A DNA stretch of 64,000 nt from Rotaria macrura (taxonomy: Eukaryota > Rotifera > Eurotatoria > Philodinida > Philodinidae). The translations under genes and the position numbers were made by a program. Below are positions 13,801 through 25,973 of this stretch, in pieces. The stretch spans positions 1 through 64,000 of the forward strand of contig OENT01000419.1 in NCBI GenBank assembly GCA_900239685.1, read 5' to 3'. Under the pieces are notes generated by a model. The model worked only from the letters and a program-made list of their open reading frames with translations. It was not told where the DNA came from and did not search any database. Each line of letters opens with the position of its first letter. Within the stretch, counting starts at the first letter, position 1.

Positions 13801-16800
13801 TTTACTTCGATTGGGCCTAAGAAGTACACTTGAATAAATCTGTAGTATTAACCATTCATTTTCAGTGCGACTTTTCTTTTGATGATTAATTAACAGATGA
13901 TCCTTGAAAATCAGAAATTCACTCGAACGCATTCTTTTTCACAACAGATCACTTTTAGACGGATATCAGTTATAATAATAGATTTATTATTCTTTCTGTC
14001 AAGTGAACGAAATAATTGAATCGGGTACTAGTTTAAACAGTTCAGCCCTCCATAGATCTTTTTGTACGCTATGAACTATCATATCACCAGAAAATGATTG
14101 AAATAGTAGCATGAATCAATTGTTTTGGAAATTCATGTATCAAAAGATAATTTAAATGGTAACCTATTGATACCTTATGCTCTTAATCGAGCAAAGTTCT
14201 TCGACGGAGTCATGCTTTTAATTTTTCAACTGTCAGAAGATCTTTCCTTATGAAATAATCTATTGTATCCTTGTCAGAGTTGAGAAACACACATGAATCA
14301 ATCTCTAATAATAGCCATTTGTGTTTCATGAAATCTTCGTTTTTGTAATCGACTGATACTCATCATTGCCAAATGAGTAATAAATTTGAAATAATCTCTA
14401 ATTTTAATCATTTGTATTTCGCGTGATCCGTGATATCGTGGTTGAACATTGCTCACCACTAAGCAGTGAGAAATACACTTGAATGAATTCCTCATTATAA
14501 TCATCCTTTTTTCAATAGAGATCTGTTGATTTAATATAGGAAAACACATGACTAAGAGATTACTGAAATACTGGAATAGAATATTTGCAGTAGCAGTTCA
14601 TTTGTCTAGAAATCGTCATCCATTGAATCAAATGATACATACCACTCTTTAATGAGAGTAGCAATTGAATAACATCCAGTTGTTAGCAGTTCGATCTTCA
14701 ACGAATCTCAGCTAATGTAATTAAATGACACATTTTACGTCAAAGTGAGCGTTACATTTGGTTAGAGCCCTCCTCTTTATGATTCATTATTCATCTTTTA
14801 AATTTGCTCCTATGAATATCTCTACTTTTTGTTGAAGTGGGCAATATATTCTGATGAAATCTTGTAATAATAGTCGACTTTTCCCGAGATATGTGTGCCA
14901 TGTACTGAAGTAGTACAGATCTTTACGAGCTCAGGGATATACTCGAATGGAATCTTGGTTATAACAATTCAAACATTCACAGAGCGTTCACTATTGAATC
15001 AGATGCTACGTTTCATGTGGCATCAACCAAAATACTCGAATAGTTCTCTTGTTAAAACAATTCATATTCCGAGGGGTCTATCTTGATGCAAAGGAATGAT
15101 GAATATGTCTTGATAGTGAGAAAAATACTCGAAATGGTCCCTTGTCATTCCGATTCATTTGTTGAACTATCTCTACTGACGTAATTAAGTAATTAGCATC
15201 GGTAGGAAGTGAATGAAATATCCACATAGAACTCTCATTATAACAAGCCACTTAACTCCACATCTTCCTTGATTCGGAGAATTGCCATGTTTCGCTTGTA
15301 AATTAACATTACAGTCGAATCGTACCTTGGTTTAAAAAATACGATTGTCACGAGTTCTTTGCTTACGTAGTCCAGTTAGAGTTTTGTTTGGAAGAGAACG
15401 AAATGAATCAATGATCCCAAGTTACAGTAGTCCATTTATAGAGAAACATTTCTCCATCAAATAGAGCGGCACATTTGGTTTGAAAGTACTGAATGCATTG
15501 GAATGGAATTATGGTTATAATAATTCAATTTTTAACATTTTTTCACACTTGTAACGAACTGACGAATATGTCTAGGAATGAAGTCGTACTGTTGAATGAA
15601 TGTTTAGTCATAATAGTTCAGTTTTGTGGGAATCTTTCCTGATAAAATAACAGGATAGAGGCAGCTAAAAAATGTGGGTAGTATTCGATTGATGCCCTTG
15701 TCGTATCAATTCAATTTTGAAGTGATCTGTTTTAATGCAGTCGAGTGATAAGCATTGTAAGATATTCATCAGCATAATTGTTTTGACCTATTGTTATATG
15801 AATTCATGAATCAAAAGATTTTCGCTATACTAGCCGAGCAATAAGTTTCTCTCTAAAGTGGCAGGTATACTTGGATTGAATCATGCTTTTTAAAATTCCA
15901 TAGCTAGTAGATCGTTGTTTATGGAGTCGAATATCATACTTTGATTCGATTTCAGCAATACACTTGAATGTGTACATTATCACAATGATTCATTTTTCGA
16001 AGCAATTGTTTTGATGATGAAGAGTGGTGGATATCAGTACAAAAATGAGCGAAACACTTGAATGGATTGCTAATTATAGTGATTCATGTTCCCGAGAATA
16101 CGTAGATTAGAATCATGTTAAATATGTCGATAGAAAAGAAACAATATATTCGAATGACCACATTATTGTAAAAATTCATATTTCGAAATATCCTTTCAGA
16201 TATTATGGTGTGAAACATATTGCTCTACAGTGAGCGCAATAACAGAAGAAACTCTTTGTTGTAAGAGTTCATTTATGACGAAGCTTTGGTTCATATAATC
16301 CAACAAGAAACTTCACTGTGAACTGGATTAAATACTAAGATGAAACTCTCATTTTAACAGTTCACTAACTGAAAGACAGTTATTGATTTAAGCAAGATAA
16401 ATATATTGTTAGGTAGTGAGTGATTGTGTTGAATAGACACATCCTCATACTTATTCATTAATCAGAACAGCTGCTTAAAACTGATAGAGACGCAGTGTAT
16501 ACTTTGATGGGAGTAAAATTCATAGATGAGCTAGTGCGAATCATTCATTACTGAATTAATCTTCCACAGAGGAGTGAAAGCAGGTATTCCATAAAAAAGC
16601 TATTGAGTTGTTTGAATGAAAGGTTACTGAGAGTGATTCATGGGTCAGGTGATCTGATTTGATAATATTTTCTGGTATCATGTGCTTCGAGGAAATGGTT
16701 CTCTGGAAGGAAACATTTGTTTATTATGATAATCTACTTCGTGGTATAGCATTATTGTATCCCATTTCAGGATTCAAGTCAGTTTATTGAAGGTTTTTGA

Positions 16801-18750
16801 AGAGATTTGTACTTAGAATAATTCATATTCTTTACACACGCTGAATATTGTAGAACACAGAAGTTCTTTGTTTTTGAACAACCACAATACTTGAATTTTT
16901 ACCTATTTGAAATTATTCATTGTTTTCGTGATACTAAACGATTCAGAACCACTAGAATTTCCCAATATGATAAATAATTAGTCGAATGCACTCTTACTCA
17001 CCGAGAGTCAATATTCACTTGATCGCCAATTGTACAAAGTGTAATAATACCTTATTTCCAAGAGATTGATGTATTTGATTAATAAATTTCAAGCAGTTCC
17101 AGTGCAATTATTTAATTTCTTTGTGATTCATAATATGGATCGAGACATCGACGTTCTAGAAGACGTCAATGAACTGTACGAATCCAATCACTGTTCAATT
17201 CATTCATTATCTAAAACATCATTTTACATGTCGGTAAATTTAACTATTGATTTCTTGACAAAGTTCATGAGAACACAATGTTTCTGCAAAGAATTCATCA
17301 ACCATGCAATCTTCAGTAATGATTATCACTATTTTTGGTTGTCTGATAATAAAATAAGTGAATACAAAGTTAGTTAGAAGGATTCTTATGCCAAAAAGTG
17401 TTCCATCTTATTGTTTTGCCTAACATGGTTTGATACGCAGTCATATAATAGAATGAAATAATGTTCAGAACGATTCATAAACTGTACACTATTTGCTCAA
17501 GTCTTCTTGAAATTACGGTTACGTTAGAACTAAATAGTTGAATGTGATATTTATCACGACTATTCATAATTCGTGTGATATTCGATCTTTTGTGTTTCTA
17601 CTATTGATAATTACTGTGTAAAATAATTGAATATGACTTTGGTTAGGGTATTTCACATACTATCCTACTATTCCATCTTTAATTTTACTGCCGTTAGTTT
17701 TTGAAAGCAAAATAGTTGAATATGACTTTGGTTAGAATAATTCACATGCTATATCATGTTCAATCATATATTTTACCATCAAGAAATATTTGAGAATAAA
17801 ATAACTGAACATAATTTTACTAGAAATGATTCTCTGATGGTATGATCCTCTAGCATGACGATTACAGTTGATTTATTGCATAGTCTGTCATGAAAAGGAA
17901 TTAATCAATTGTTACCACTATTTAATACTCGTCTGGAATTCTATAGTGAAGTTCTTCGAAATAATTTGATTTATTTGATCTTACATATATGAACAAAAGA
18001 TTATCGGTTCGAACTATTCGTGCCTACGATGATATTCAATAGTTTGATCGAGAGTACTACTTCATTGTAAACTATTCGGAATATTTAAATATAGCTATTC
18101 TTCAAATAAGAATGATTCATGTTCTTAATCGTCTAGTGCTAGGGGATGAGTTTTTCCTTTACATCTCCAATGAGTTATATAGTTGAAAAAATACTTGCTT
18201 GAAAATAGTCATTCATGATGCATTGATTATTCGACAGGTCAATTTTCTGTTCGATTTCATTTCGAGTCGTATTTTCGAATGCATATTTTATCATACAGGT
18301 TCATCTACTATTTGATCTGTTATATTTTATGAGCACCCAGCCGTTAATTCCACACAATTAACATACTTGGATAAAGTTATATTTATGTCGATTCAGCTTT
18401 GTAATGGCTTTTTTCTTAATAGTAATAATAGAATTTTTCTCTCACGGTTAGTGATATAGATGAAAGAACAGATTGTTGTGATTGTTCATATGTCTAATAT
18501 CTCATAATCTGGTAACATCTTTTACATTTAGTGTGAAGCGTTTACCATACATCGAACAGTATCGTTGTTAGGAAAAATCAGAAAACTGATAATCATCGAC
18601 AAAATGATGCTTGATACAGTTTACTCCAACGTAATCATTACATATGAACACAAATGTTGCTATGGCTATTCATGTGGTATGTGATCAATGATGTGATGTT
18701 TTGTTTGTGACTGATCACCAAGTTTACGATTAATGTGAGCAAACTTTAGT
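10850..18750. repeat. Diverged 93-bp tandem array (main block, about 85 units)
   Basis: The core (A/T)CACTTGAATG recurs at exactly 93-bp steps at 11506, 11599, 11692, 11785, 11878, 11971 and 12064. Further cores lie at 13548, 14290, 14476, 15961, 16055 and then about every 87-93 bp to near 18645. From 11971 to 13548 is 17 units with a net length change of only 4 bp; from 14476 to 15961 is 16 units with a net change of 3 bp. A typical unit reads: ACTTGAATGGAAnCC, a TTATAAnnATTCA block, TTTTCGAGAGATCT, TTGATGTAAT, then GTGATACAnnnC and AGTGAGCAATA. Stops occur in all frames, so it is not a coding repeat. Open frames inside it (for example 17066-17377) are accidental. It is best called a satellite; its role is unknown. 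Confidence 0.9.
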
Positions 18751-19779
18751 TAGGCACGGTTCCAGTAAAGCCTGTACTGGAAATTGTTCAAGTAGTCAGG
18801 AACATTACATGGTCTCGTTTAATTGCTTCATGCACAATTAGTAAAATATTTGTTTTCATAAATGTTTGATGCTATTTAGTAGCAATCTAATCTTGAAAGG
18901 TTCTTGTGTCAGTTCTACTTGTGAAAAAGTATTTGTAACTTTTAAAATTTTTATCTAACACAAGCTCTACTAAATTTTAGATTACTTTTATGTAACATAA
19001 AATATTTAAAAACAAATAAATCTCTGTTTCGGAAACAGAACTTGCATGAAATTACTAATCTATACCTAAGATTTTATATGTAGCTAGACTCGTGCTTCTT
19101 CACTGGTTTGTATGATTTTTTTCTGTTAACCTTTGCTGCACTAAATATCTTTCTTTCTTCCCTCTCTAACACCTACTTTCATGCAAAATAATCACTGTTT
19201 GTGCTGCAAAAATTTCAATAAATACTCCATATGAAAATAAAGAAAGTATGTACAAAACTACAGCAGTGATTATGCTTCACGCTATGTAGCAAGAAGAAGG
19301 GTGTAAAAATTTGACCTGATCCGTCGTGTTGATATCTGCCTGGATACTGTCCCTGTAATTTAGACTTGAGAAATCGAGTGGTTATATATTATTTGATCTA
19401 ATGACCAGCAACCAAAGACGGGGATGGGTGTGGATGTGAGTATTAAACAGGTGAGAAGTGAGACTTACATTCACACTCGTAGCCTCCAACAACAATGTAA
19501 CACCAGCAGTAATTGCATTACCTGAAAATAATAAAAATAAAAAGCATGGTTATTCCCATTAGATTTATTTTTGATAAGATGTTGGCTATTGTATAGAACG
19601 TTCAGTTTCTGATAGTGTTTCCATTTATATATTGGGACATTCAGTTGCATAAAATCTGTACTTAACCGGTAAAGTAGCTTTAAAAAATTCATCCAACGGA
19701 GTAATAGTTAGATTCGTGATCCTGCACAGCATAAGTTTTTCACCAATATGTTTAAAATATGTCAGGAGTAATTACTACT
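18751..19779. other. Non-coding AT-rich stretch
   Basis: No exon, RNA gene or clear repeat is seen after the tandem array fades out. An open frame at 19471-19692 on the minus strand has no supporting features. Confidence 0.4.
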
Positions 19780-19782
19780 CAC

Positions 19783-19990
19783 TAGAAAAAATGGTATCCT
19801 TGGAAACCCGCGAAAAATGTTTCCGAGGGTTCTGAAACCCATCTCGTACCATTCGATAACCTTTCAAGCGTTTCCAAATTTCGGAAACTCTTTTCGGCTT
19901 TCGTATTAGTTACTACAGGAAACCTTTTAAGGGTTTTTCATCATAAAAATGGGTTTCCGAACCCTCGGAAACTTCTTTTCTCTGGTTTCT
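19783..19990. mobile_element. Fold-back repeat, probable MITE
   Basis: The arms at 19819-19842 (GTTTCCGAGGGTTCTGAAAC followed by CCAT) and 19949-19972 are reverse complements over 24 bp with one mismatch. Between and outside them the motifs GGAAAC/GTTTCC recur many times in both orientations. Outer ends are AGAAAAAATGG on the left and TTCTTTTCTCTGG on the right, loosely inverted. I see no certain target-site duplication, so the class is open. Confidence 0.6.
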
Positions 19991-20242
19991 GACAATATCT
20001 TATTCTTAGAGTACAAGAAGAATATAATAGATCAAATTAATAACTACAACAATCATTAAGAAAAAATGTATGTAAACTTGTACTCCAACCCTATAAGAGT
20101 GACCAAAGAGCCATCATTTGCAGCTGTTAGCTTCATAGGTGAGCTATAGAGAAAGAAATGGAAAGGAAACAGATATATAAGTGATATAGAGCAAAAGGGG
20201 CAAGCAGTGTCACTGATGTTATGTGACAGAACGATGAAAAAG

Positions 20243-20317
20243 TGACCTTCGCGGGAATCGAACCCACGCCTCCTGCTATCAGGGCAGTTGTCCTAAGCCA
20301 ATTAGACTAGAAGGCGC
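20243..20317 (-). tRNA. tRNA-like Pol III gene, isotype uncertain
   Basis: Read on the minus strand, an A box (TAGTCTAATTGG) and a canonical B box (GGTTCGATTCC) sit in a cloverleaf: D stem GTCT/GGAC, anticodon stem CTGC/GCAG, T stem GTGGG/CCCGC and acceptor strand ending GAAGGTC-A. A CTTTTTC terminator follows within 5 nt, so Pol III transcription is likely. Two features are odd. The first acceptor pair is C-C (or the 5' strand is one base long), and the seven-base loop CCTGATA has C rather than T at position 33. That loop would give anticodon TGA (Ser), yet there is no long variable arm as serine tRNAs have. A one-base shift would read GAT (Ile). It may be a functional variant, a tRNA pseudogene or the head of a SINE. 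Confidence 0.75.
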
Positions 20318-20534
20318 ATTTTAATCATCGTTTACCATTAGTGTGATTCGATACTGACGCTAACAACAGTACTAAACGTGTTGGTTAAAAAGTCATGCTT
20401 TGTTCTATAAACATATTTATTTCACAGCAGTGTTTGAATGCAAAATGTTCGGAGTTACATTTTAGGAGGGAATAATAAGTCCATTTTTGTTTTTGGTTTA
20501 GAGTATTTTAAGTTAAGATAGCATTGATGACTGT
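20318..20534. other. Spacer between tRNA-like gene and cysteine-rich frame
   Basis: Nothing is recognised here. Confidence 0.4.
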
Positions 20535-20774
20535 TTATTCAGTTGGAAGACTTGTTTTCATGTAACATGAACGGCATCTTTTGATTTCAGATGCAAAAGG
20601 ATTTTCATTGCATTGAATACGACGAAGAGAGCACTTTTCTTTAATACATGCGCCACGTTCATACGTAAACTTTTCAAGAGCAACAACATGTAATCTTTCT
20701 AGATTTTGCTCTACCACTATAAATGTTTCAATAATCTCTGGTTGCGACTCAAGATGATTTACATCAATTCCCAT
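20535..20774 (-). CDS. Possible terminal exon or gene remnant, cysteine-rich
   Basis: The frame reads 79 residues and stays open upstream for 11 more codons to an in-frame TAA. A possible acceptor (GATCAG) precedes the in-frame CATCATGGC upstream of the ATG. The C-terminal half contains a CIKEKC pair and a CRSC pair within about 35 residues, which loosely recalls the second zinc module of a nuclear-receptor DNA-binding domain, but the spacing does not fit well. Composition is more protein-like than in other open frames nearby. No upstream exon was found. It could be a short exon, a decayed fragment or chance. Confidence 0.3.
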   Translation of the reverse strand: MGIDVNHLESQPEIIETFIVVEQNLERLHVVALEKFTYERGACIKEKCSLRRIQCNENPFASEIKRCRSCYMKTSLPTE

Positions 20775-20799
20775 AATAACAATGCCATGATGCTGATCA

Positions 20800-23489
20800 A
20801 TACCACAACATTACAATGCATAAATATAATCACCCTTATTTACTTCGGATGGATCTATATAGTGTGACCAAAAACCCATAATTTCGTCTGAAATTGGTTG
20901 AAGACATAAACTATTTATATTCAGAGTTAAGTTTTTGTAGCTGGATTTCTCCTGTTATTCTTTCAAAGGAATTTCACGATATTTTCAGATGTTGTTTCGA
21001 GAGTAGTTTCTATTCTTCAGATTAATTTTATTGACATTTCTCGAAAAGAAAAGAGAAAACATTAATAAAACTTCATTTATGATGTATAGTGCTTATTAAC
21101 TATGCAAAGAGTGGAACTGATTTGTACAAATCTAGAAAATAACAATACTAACTTAAAATATTTTTTGATTAGTGACGTTCAAATGTAAAGCCTCAACTAC
21201 AACTTCTAGTTGACAGTAGTCAACTTACTCATTTATTCCGTTCCACATGGTAAAGATTTATAGTTACACCTAGATGGACCGACCAGGATATCTAAAACGA
21301 CAGCGCCAACTGTCTAAAACAGTGATGAAAGTTTCTCTTTTATTTTTATCCAACAGCTAGCTAATACCTATTTATATTTTGAAATACTTATTTTTATCAA
21401 AAAATTCTATAAACAAGATTAAAAACCACGCAAAATATGATACAAGGATACGGCAGAGCTAAGGACGAAAAATTATGCAAACAATAATCACACATACAAA
21501 AGAGCAAACAGTAGATATTCTCAAGAGGTTTAATTTCATATAAACAAAACAAGATTTGAAATAGTATTTTAAATTAGAAAAAAGAGAAACATCAAATTGC
21601 ATAGTTTCTCTGCATTCTTCAGAAATTTATATATGAATAATGAATACCTTTTGTAGACGCAAACCATGAATGAATAGTTGGAGTGGGCTTAGTGATTGAT
21701 TGAGACATCTTCTATTTCCTCAAGTAATCGATCGCACGAATACATTTTTGGTAGAACAAAGAACTGAAAGACGATAGGTTTGTCAAATTTTATCTAATCT
21801 CTAATTATTTTTCGGAAAGAAAATGTTAAACGTTTACTCGATTAAAATCTTTACATTTTATCTTCCAGGAACATCACATCGAATAGTCTAAAATCATTCT
21901 ATTGCCGAAAAACTTGCAAAGTCATGGATGTGACGTTTTGTGATGGAAGCGTTCTAATTTCATCCTGGGTGTAATACTCTCGTTTGAGCGCATTGTATAT
22001 AAGATATTTAACCTTTCTTCACCATTTATTCTCATCTTATGGATTGTCTTTACTTTCTGCTCAAACCTTATCGCTTTTACTTTCTGTCATTATCTTATTT
22101 TTCTTACTTCACTGTCATTCCGTTGACTTTGTATTCTCTCATGTAAACGATGCGATTGTATGATATGAAGAAATAGAATAAAGTGTAATTCCATCAGAAT
22201 TAACATACCTTCTATCAGAAATGGTCACATTAAAAAACTTCTTGACCAGCTTCATTCTTGCTATTTTACAATGCGGCATTGAAAGAACTCTTATTGAAAC
22301 TGTTATGAATCATGACTGCATGCAAATTACGAATCGGTTGAAAGAATTCGAAAGACGTATCGAGATAATGTTGAGACATGTATTCGCTGCATGTTTCGAT
22401 AAATGAAACTCTAATGTCATGTGAAAAGCATTAATTTATTTTATTTAGGATGCACTTTTTTTTCTCACCAATCGATTAAGCATAATCTCACTAAAATGTT
22501 GTTTAAACTGTTGCATATTTAAAAATTACGGAAAAACTACTTCTGGCAATCAATACAGAATATCCTTCTTCCACATCTTACTCACCTGCAACGAATTGAG
22601 TGCATTAATCAGATCATTCTCTCCTCACGTTATCAAACAAAAGAAAATTATGATTGAAAATTCGTATAAATTTATACGAAAAGAACATTCATAAGTTAGT
22701 CGAAGGTTTGAAGCTGAATAAAAGATATGTTATTACATAGTTGCAGACACAATGGTCAATTATATTGAATACAAGCATACAAAACAGCGGATTCGAAACC
22801 TGAGACAAAAATCTGAAAATACGAACTAGGTAGAACAATCATTCTAATATTAATGATATTTCTTCCTCGCCGTAAGCAAATAGGAGCTCAATCATAGAAA
22901 TCGTAAGCATCTCAAAATTAGCAATGATGATACGAATTAATCATCTTCTTACATTCTCATTCTATATTAGAATACTTTTTATGCCATTAATGTTGATGTT
23001 TTATCAATGAATGATTTAGCCATGACTCTACTTGAATTTGGCAACATTGATCCGTCACTATCAGCATTAAAACAGTTGAATGTCGCAAGGTGAATATTTA
23101 TAAATGAGTGTCTCCATTCCATGAGCCAATTATCATGTGATCTATCAATATATGAACGTTTCACACATAGGCCATGTAATTACAAGAAGTAAGATTGACA
23201 TGCAAGATATCTGCGGTTTGAGTATGTGATTTATGGTATACCCACCATCTTCTTTCAATCAGCCTCATGCCAACACAGTCTAGCATGCACGAAAAGGTTT
23301 GCTTATTTCAAACATCTTTGTATATGACACTAAGTAAATAGAATTTCTTTACAACGAACAAAAGTACGCGCTTTTGACACTCCTAATCGTGCAATGTAGA
23401 GAAGTATAAAGATCGTTCAAAGAAAAATAATTTTATGAAATAGAAATCGTTCATCTATGCAGTATTTATTCTTGCGCGCAATATTTTAA
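20800..23489. other. Non-coding stretch downstream of the PARP-like gene
   Basis: It contains the palindrome at 22661-22680. Two short open frames (22221-22406 on the plus strand, 22979-23164 on the minus strand) read somewhat like protein but have neither a domain nor confirmed splice sites. No confident gene is supported. Confidence 0.4.
22661..22680. repeat. Perfect 20-bp palindrome
   Basis: TTCGTATAAATTTATACGAA is fully self-complementary with no loop and is followed by AAGAAC. Its role is unknown. Confidence 0.85.
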
Positions 23490-24869
23490 TCAAACTTCTT
23501 TGATAAGTATACCATACGGTCGAATATCCTGAGGCTGCGGTACGACCCATATATCGGTGTCACCAATGAATGTAACACCATCGGGATTCACAGCTACTTG
23601 CAGCATACATTTAAAATTTTTCTTTCCTTCTTTTGTCTCCAATTCAACATTTGTCGTATATGATGTTTCCGGAAACTTTGGCTGGGGAGAACAGTAAACG
23701 CCATCCCCGTGAAAGGTGATCCTCGCAGGACGAAATCCATTTTGAAAAATACTTGCTACAGCATCGACGGATGCATATTTTTCGTCAAACGACTGATTAT
23801 TATCACCAAAATCTTGTGCTTCTGCTCTTCCAGTTTCATGAAATGCTCGATACCAGTTGCCTGGATCTTGAAATGGATGTAACCAACTATCCCCATTTTC
23901 ATACTTTTTCAATACGTTTAATCCAAACCTTGTCCATCCATTAGGTGTAATATACTTTTTGGTTTTTCCCGGTTGACCGACTTCGAAAGTTTCATTCGGA
24001 TTTGTAAATATTTTATTTCCATGTTTATCAAAGAATGATATATCAAATGCTGGTCGAAATAACAATGGATGAATGTTTTCACTCAAGAATTTCTTAAATT
24101 GCTCTTTTAGTTTTGGCGATAGATTCGAAAGTGATTCTACAACACTTCGTGTTATATCTTTTACTGTATAAACTATATTGAATGTTCCAGCAAACACAAC
24201 AGTTATAGAAATCTTATTTTTATCTACTCCGTGCGCTACAGAAAGTCTTTCTATTATATCTTCAATAACTGGATGAGATTGTTCTTGTTCAATACATCCG
24301 TTTAACATTTTTACGAATCGCATTGTACGGTACTCAGTTTTTTGTCGGCAACTGCCTCCTAATCCTCCACTATCGCTCAACTTTAACACAAGTGGTCTGT
24401 CGTCTAAATCTAACTCAGTCAAATACCTGGATGCATCATGCAACTTTCCATCAAGGGTAGAATCGAAGAATGCACACGATATATTTCGAGCTAGAAGCAA
24501 ATGCTTCAATACATGACATGCAGTACTTCTATCATTAATGTCTCCTGATGGTTTATCACGAAGAATCAATTCCGTAAACTTTTTCGCTTCAATTATTTCG
24601 GGTCTTGTCTCATCCATAGCATCGTCAATGTTGGGAAAGCTATCATAATACATTTTCAGTTCTGCTTGCTGTTTTTTTAATAATTCAAAATTTCCATCTT
24701 TCTCTTCGTCCCAGCCATCATCTTCGGATTGCATGTCTTCAGTTTGGACATTCTCTTCCTGTGTATAAGATTCTCCTACAACTACAGTCGCGTTGACTAA
24801 AATAAAAAAGGCATGAGATGATAAATAGTGGCAAAGACATTACTAGATCATACCAATATTCGCTAACAT
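23490..24869 (-). CDS. PARP/ADP-ribosyltransferase-like protein, 440 aa, two exons
   Basis: Exon 1 is 24854-24869 (16 nt, reading MLANI plus one base) and exon 2 is 23490-24796. They are joined across a 57-bp intron (24797-24853) that begins GTATGA and ends TTTTAG. The frame closes exactly at 441 codons including the stop. The start is supported by an in-frame TAA two codons upstream. Residues 1 to about 285 are acidic to mixed with no assigned domain. From about residue 292 (GWTRFG) the protein matches the PARP-like fold family ending in IRPYGILIKE: FHETG (His325), NGF, GDGVYCSP (Tyr373), DIWVVP, then the C-terminal IRPYGILIK. Family members usually have HGT where this has HET, and the glutamate of canonical H-Y-E enzymes is not evident. 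It may be a mono-ADP-ribosyltransferase or a catalytically dead relative. There is no signal peptide or membrane segment, so a cytosolic or nuclear protein is likely. Confidence 0.88.
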
Positions 24870-25320
24870 TGACAATTATTAATAGCAGTCGTGGCTGCAG
24901 TAGAGTTTACAGAGAAAAACTCTTTGAACTGAACGCTGAATGAATTGGAAAAGAACAAAAAATCTATACTCAATTGTATTTGATACTAGGTTCTAGTACA
25001 TCATACGCATAAAGAAGAAATAGTGATTTTTAGTTCAGAAAAGTTCACGATTCATTTTCGAAGCAAAATTCTGCTTCTATTATGGGAACCGAGACTTCAA
25101 AGCTAAAGATGTAAGCTAAGTGGCTGCACTTCTGCTGATAGTCAGAGTGCTCGAATGCTCTGTTACGAGAAGCTAAATACATTAAAGACTTTCATCCTTT
25201 TCTACTGCAGAAGAAAAGGATGGTGGGATTCTGGAAATGCTTGACATCATGTAAAACTTTTTCTGCCCTTTGCTCTAAGAAAAAGCAACACAATTTTTCC
25301 CCAGGAATCGCTCATGACAA
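24870..25320. other. Upstream region of the PARP-like gene
   Basis: This 5' flank should include the promoter of the minus-strand PARP-like gene. I see no distinct TATA or operator-like motif that I would defend. Confidence 0.35.
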
Positions 25321-25328
25321 AGAAATTC

Positions 25329-25973
25329 TAGGGGTGCAACAAATCTTGAATGGATTTCGGATTTGTCCCCAAATCTTTGAGGCTTGGGTTCTGGCTCTGG
25401 ATTTGGGCTATGGTTCGACTTAAGTTCCAAGATGTGAACTTCGTCCAGATTTAGATCACAGGATTTTTGGTATTATTTTTTTCGACTTAGATTTTGTATT
25501 TGGGATTGGTGATATGTTTGGGATTTGGGATTTCCGACTTTGACTTGGACTTGTATTTTAGTTTTGGTCCTAGATTTGAATTCGGACTTGGTATTTTTTT
25601 TCAATCTAAAATGAGTCCCACTTTGTTGTCGGGCTGTACTGAAACAAAATCTCAATCCCGTATCCAAATTATAAACCCAAATCTCACTTAAATCCGAACC
25701 CGAATGATACCAACCAAATCCTAAATCCAAATGACGAACCCAAATCTATACCAAATCTAAACAATTTCATATCAATTTTTAAGATTTGAGATTCTTTTCT
25801 TCCTTCTCGGACATTATATTACAAAGTCTCATTAGATTTGGATAATTTAAGACCAAACGCAAACGCAAACGCAAACGCAAACGCAAACCCAAATCCAATT
25901 CCAAATCTAATTCGAAGACAAATCCAAATCTATTTAAAACAAATTCCATGGTCTCGGATTTTTTGCACCCCTA
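25329..25973. mobile_element. 645-bp fold-back hAT-like element, non-autonomous
   Basis: The left terminus TAGGGGTGCAACAAATC and the right terminus (reverse complement TAGGGGTGCAAAAAATC) match at 16 of 17 positions. The flanks AGAAATTC (25321-25328) and AGAAACTC (25974-25981) form an 8-bp target duplication with one change, as expected for hAT elements. The left half is rich in GATTTGGG/TTTGGATTT on the plus strand and the right half in CCCAAATCC/AAACGC, so the halves fold onto each other. A run of the hexamer CAAACG lies near 25856-25887. The two overlapping open frames are low-complexity readings of these motifs, not genes. Confidence 0.88.

Noticed and set aside
17066..17377. 103-aa open frame on the plus strand
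   Set aside because: It lies wholly inside the 93-bp tandem array; the neighbouring units are closed in this frame, so it is a chance opening.
10850..18750. CRISPR array
   Set aside because: Repeats are tandem and diverged throughout, without conserved repeats and unique spacers, and the DNA is eukaryotic.
22979..23164. 61-aa minus-strand frame that reads somewhat like protein
   Set aside because: It lacks an ATG at its start, is closed upstream by TAA and has no convincing acceptor or family.
25473..25730. Open frames on both strands rich in repeated residues
   Set aside because: They are readings of the low-complexity interior of the hAT-like fold-back element.
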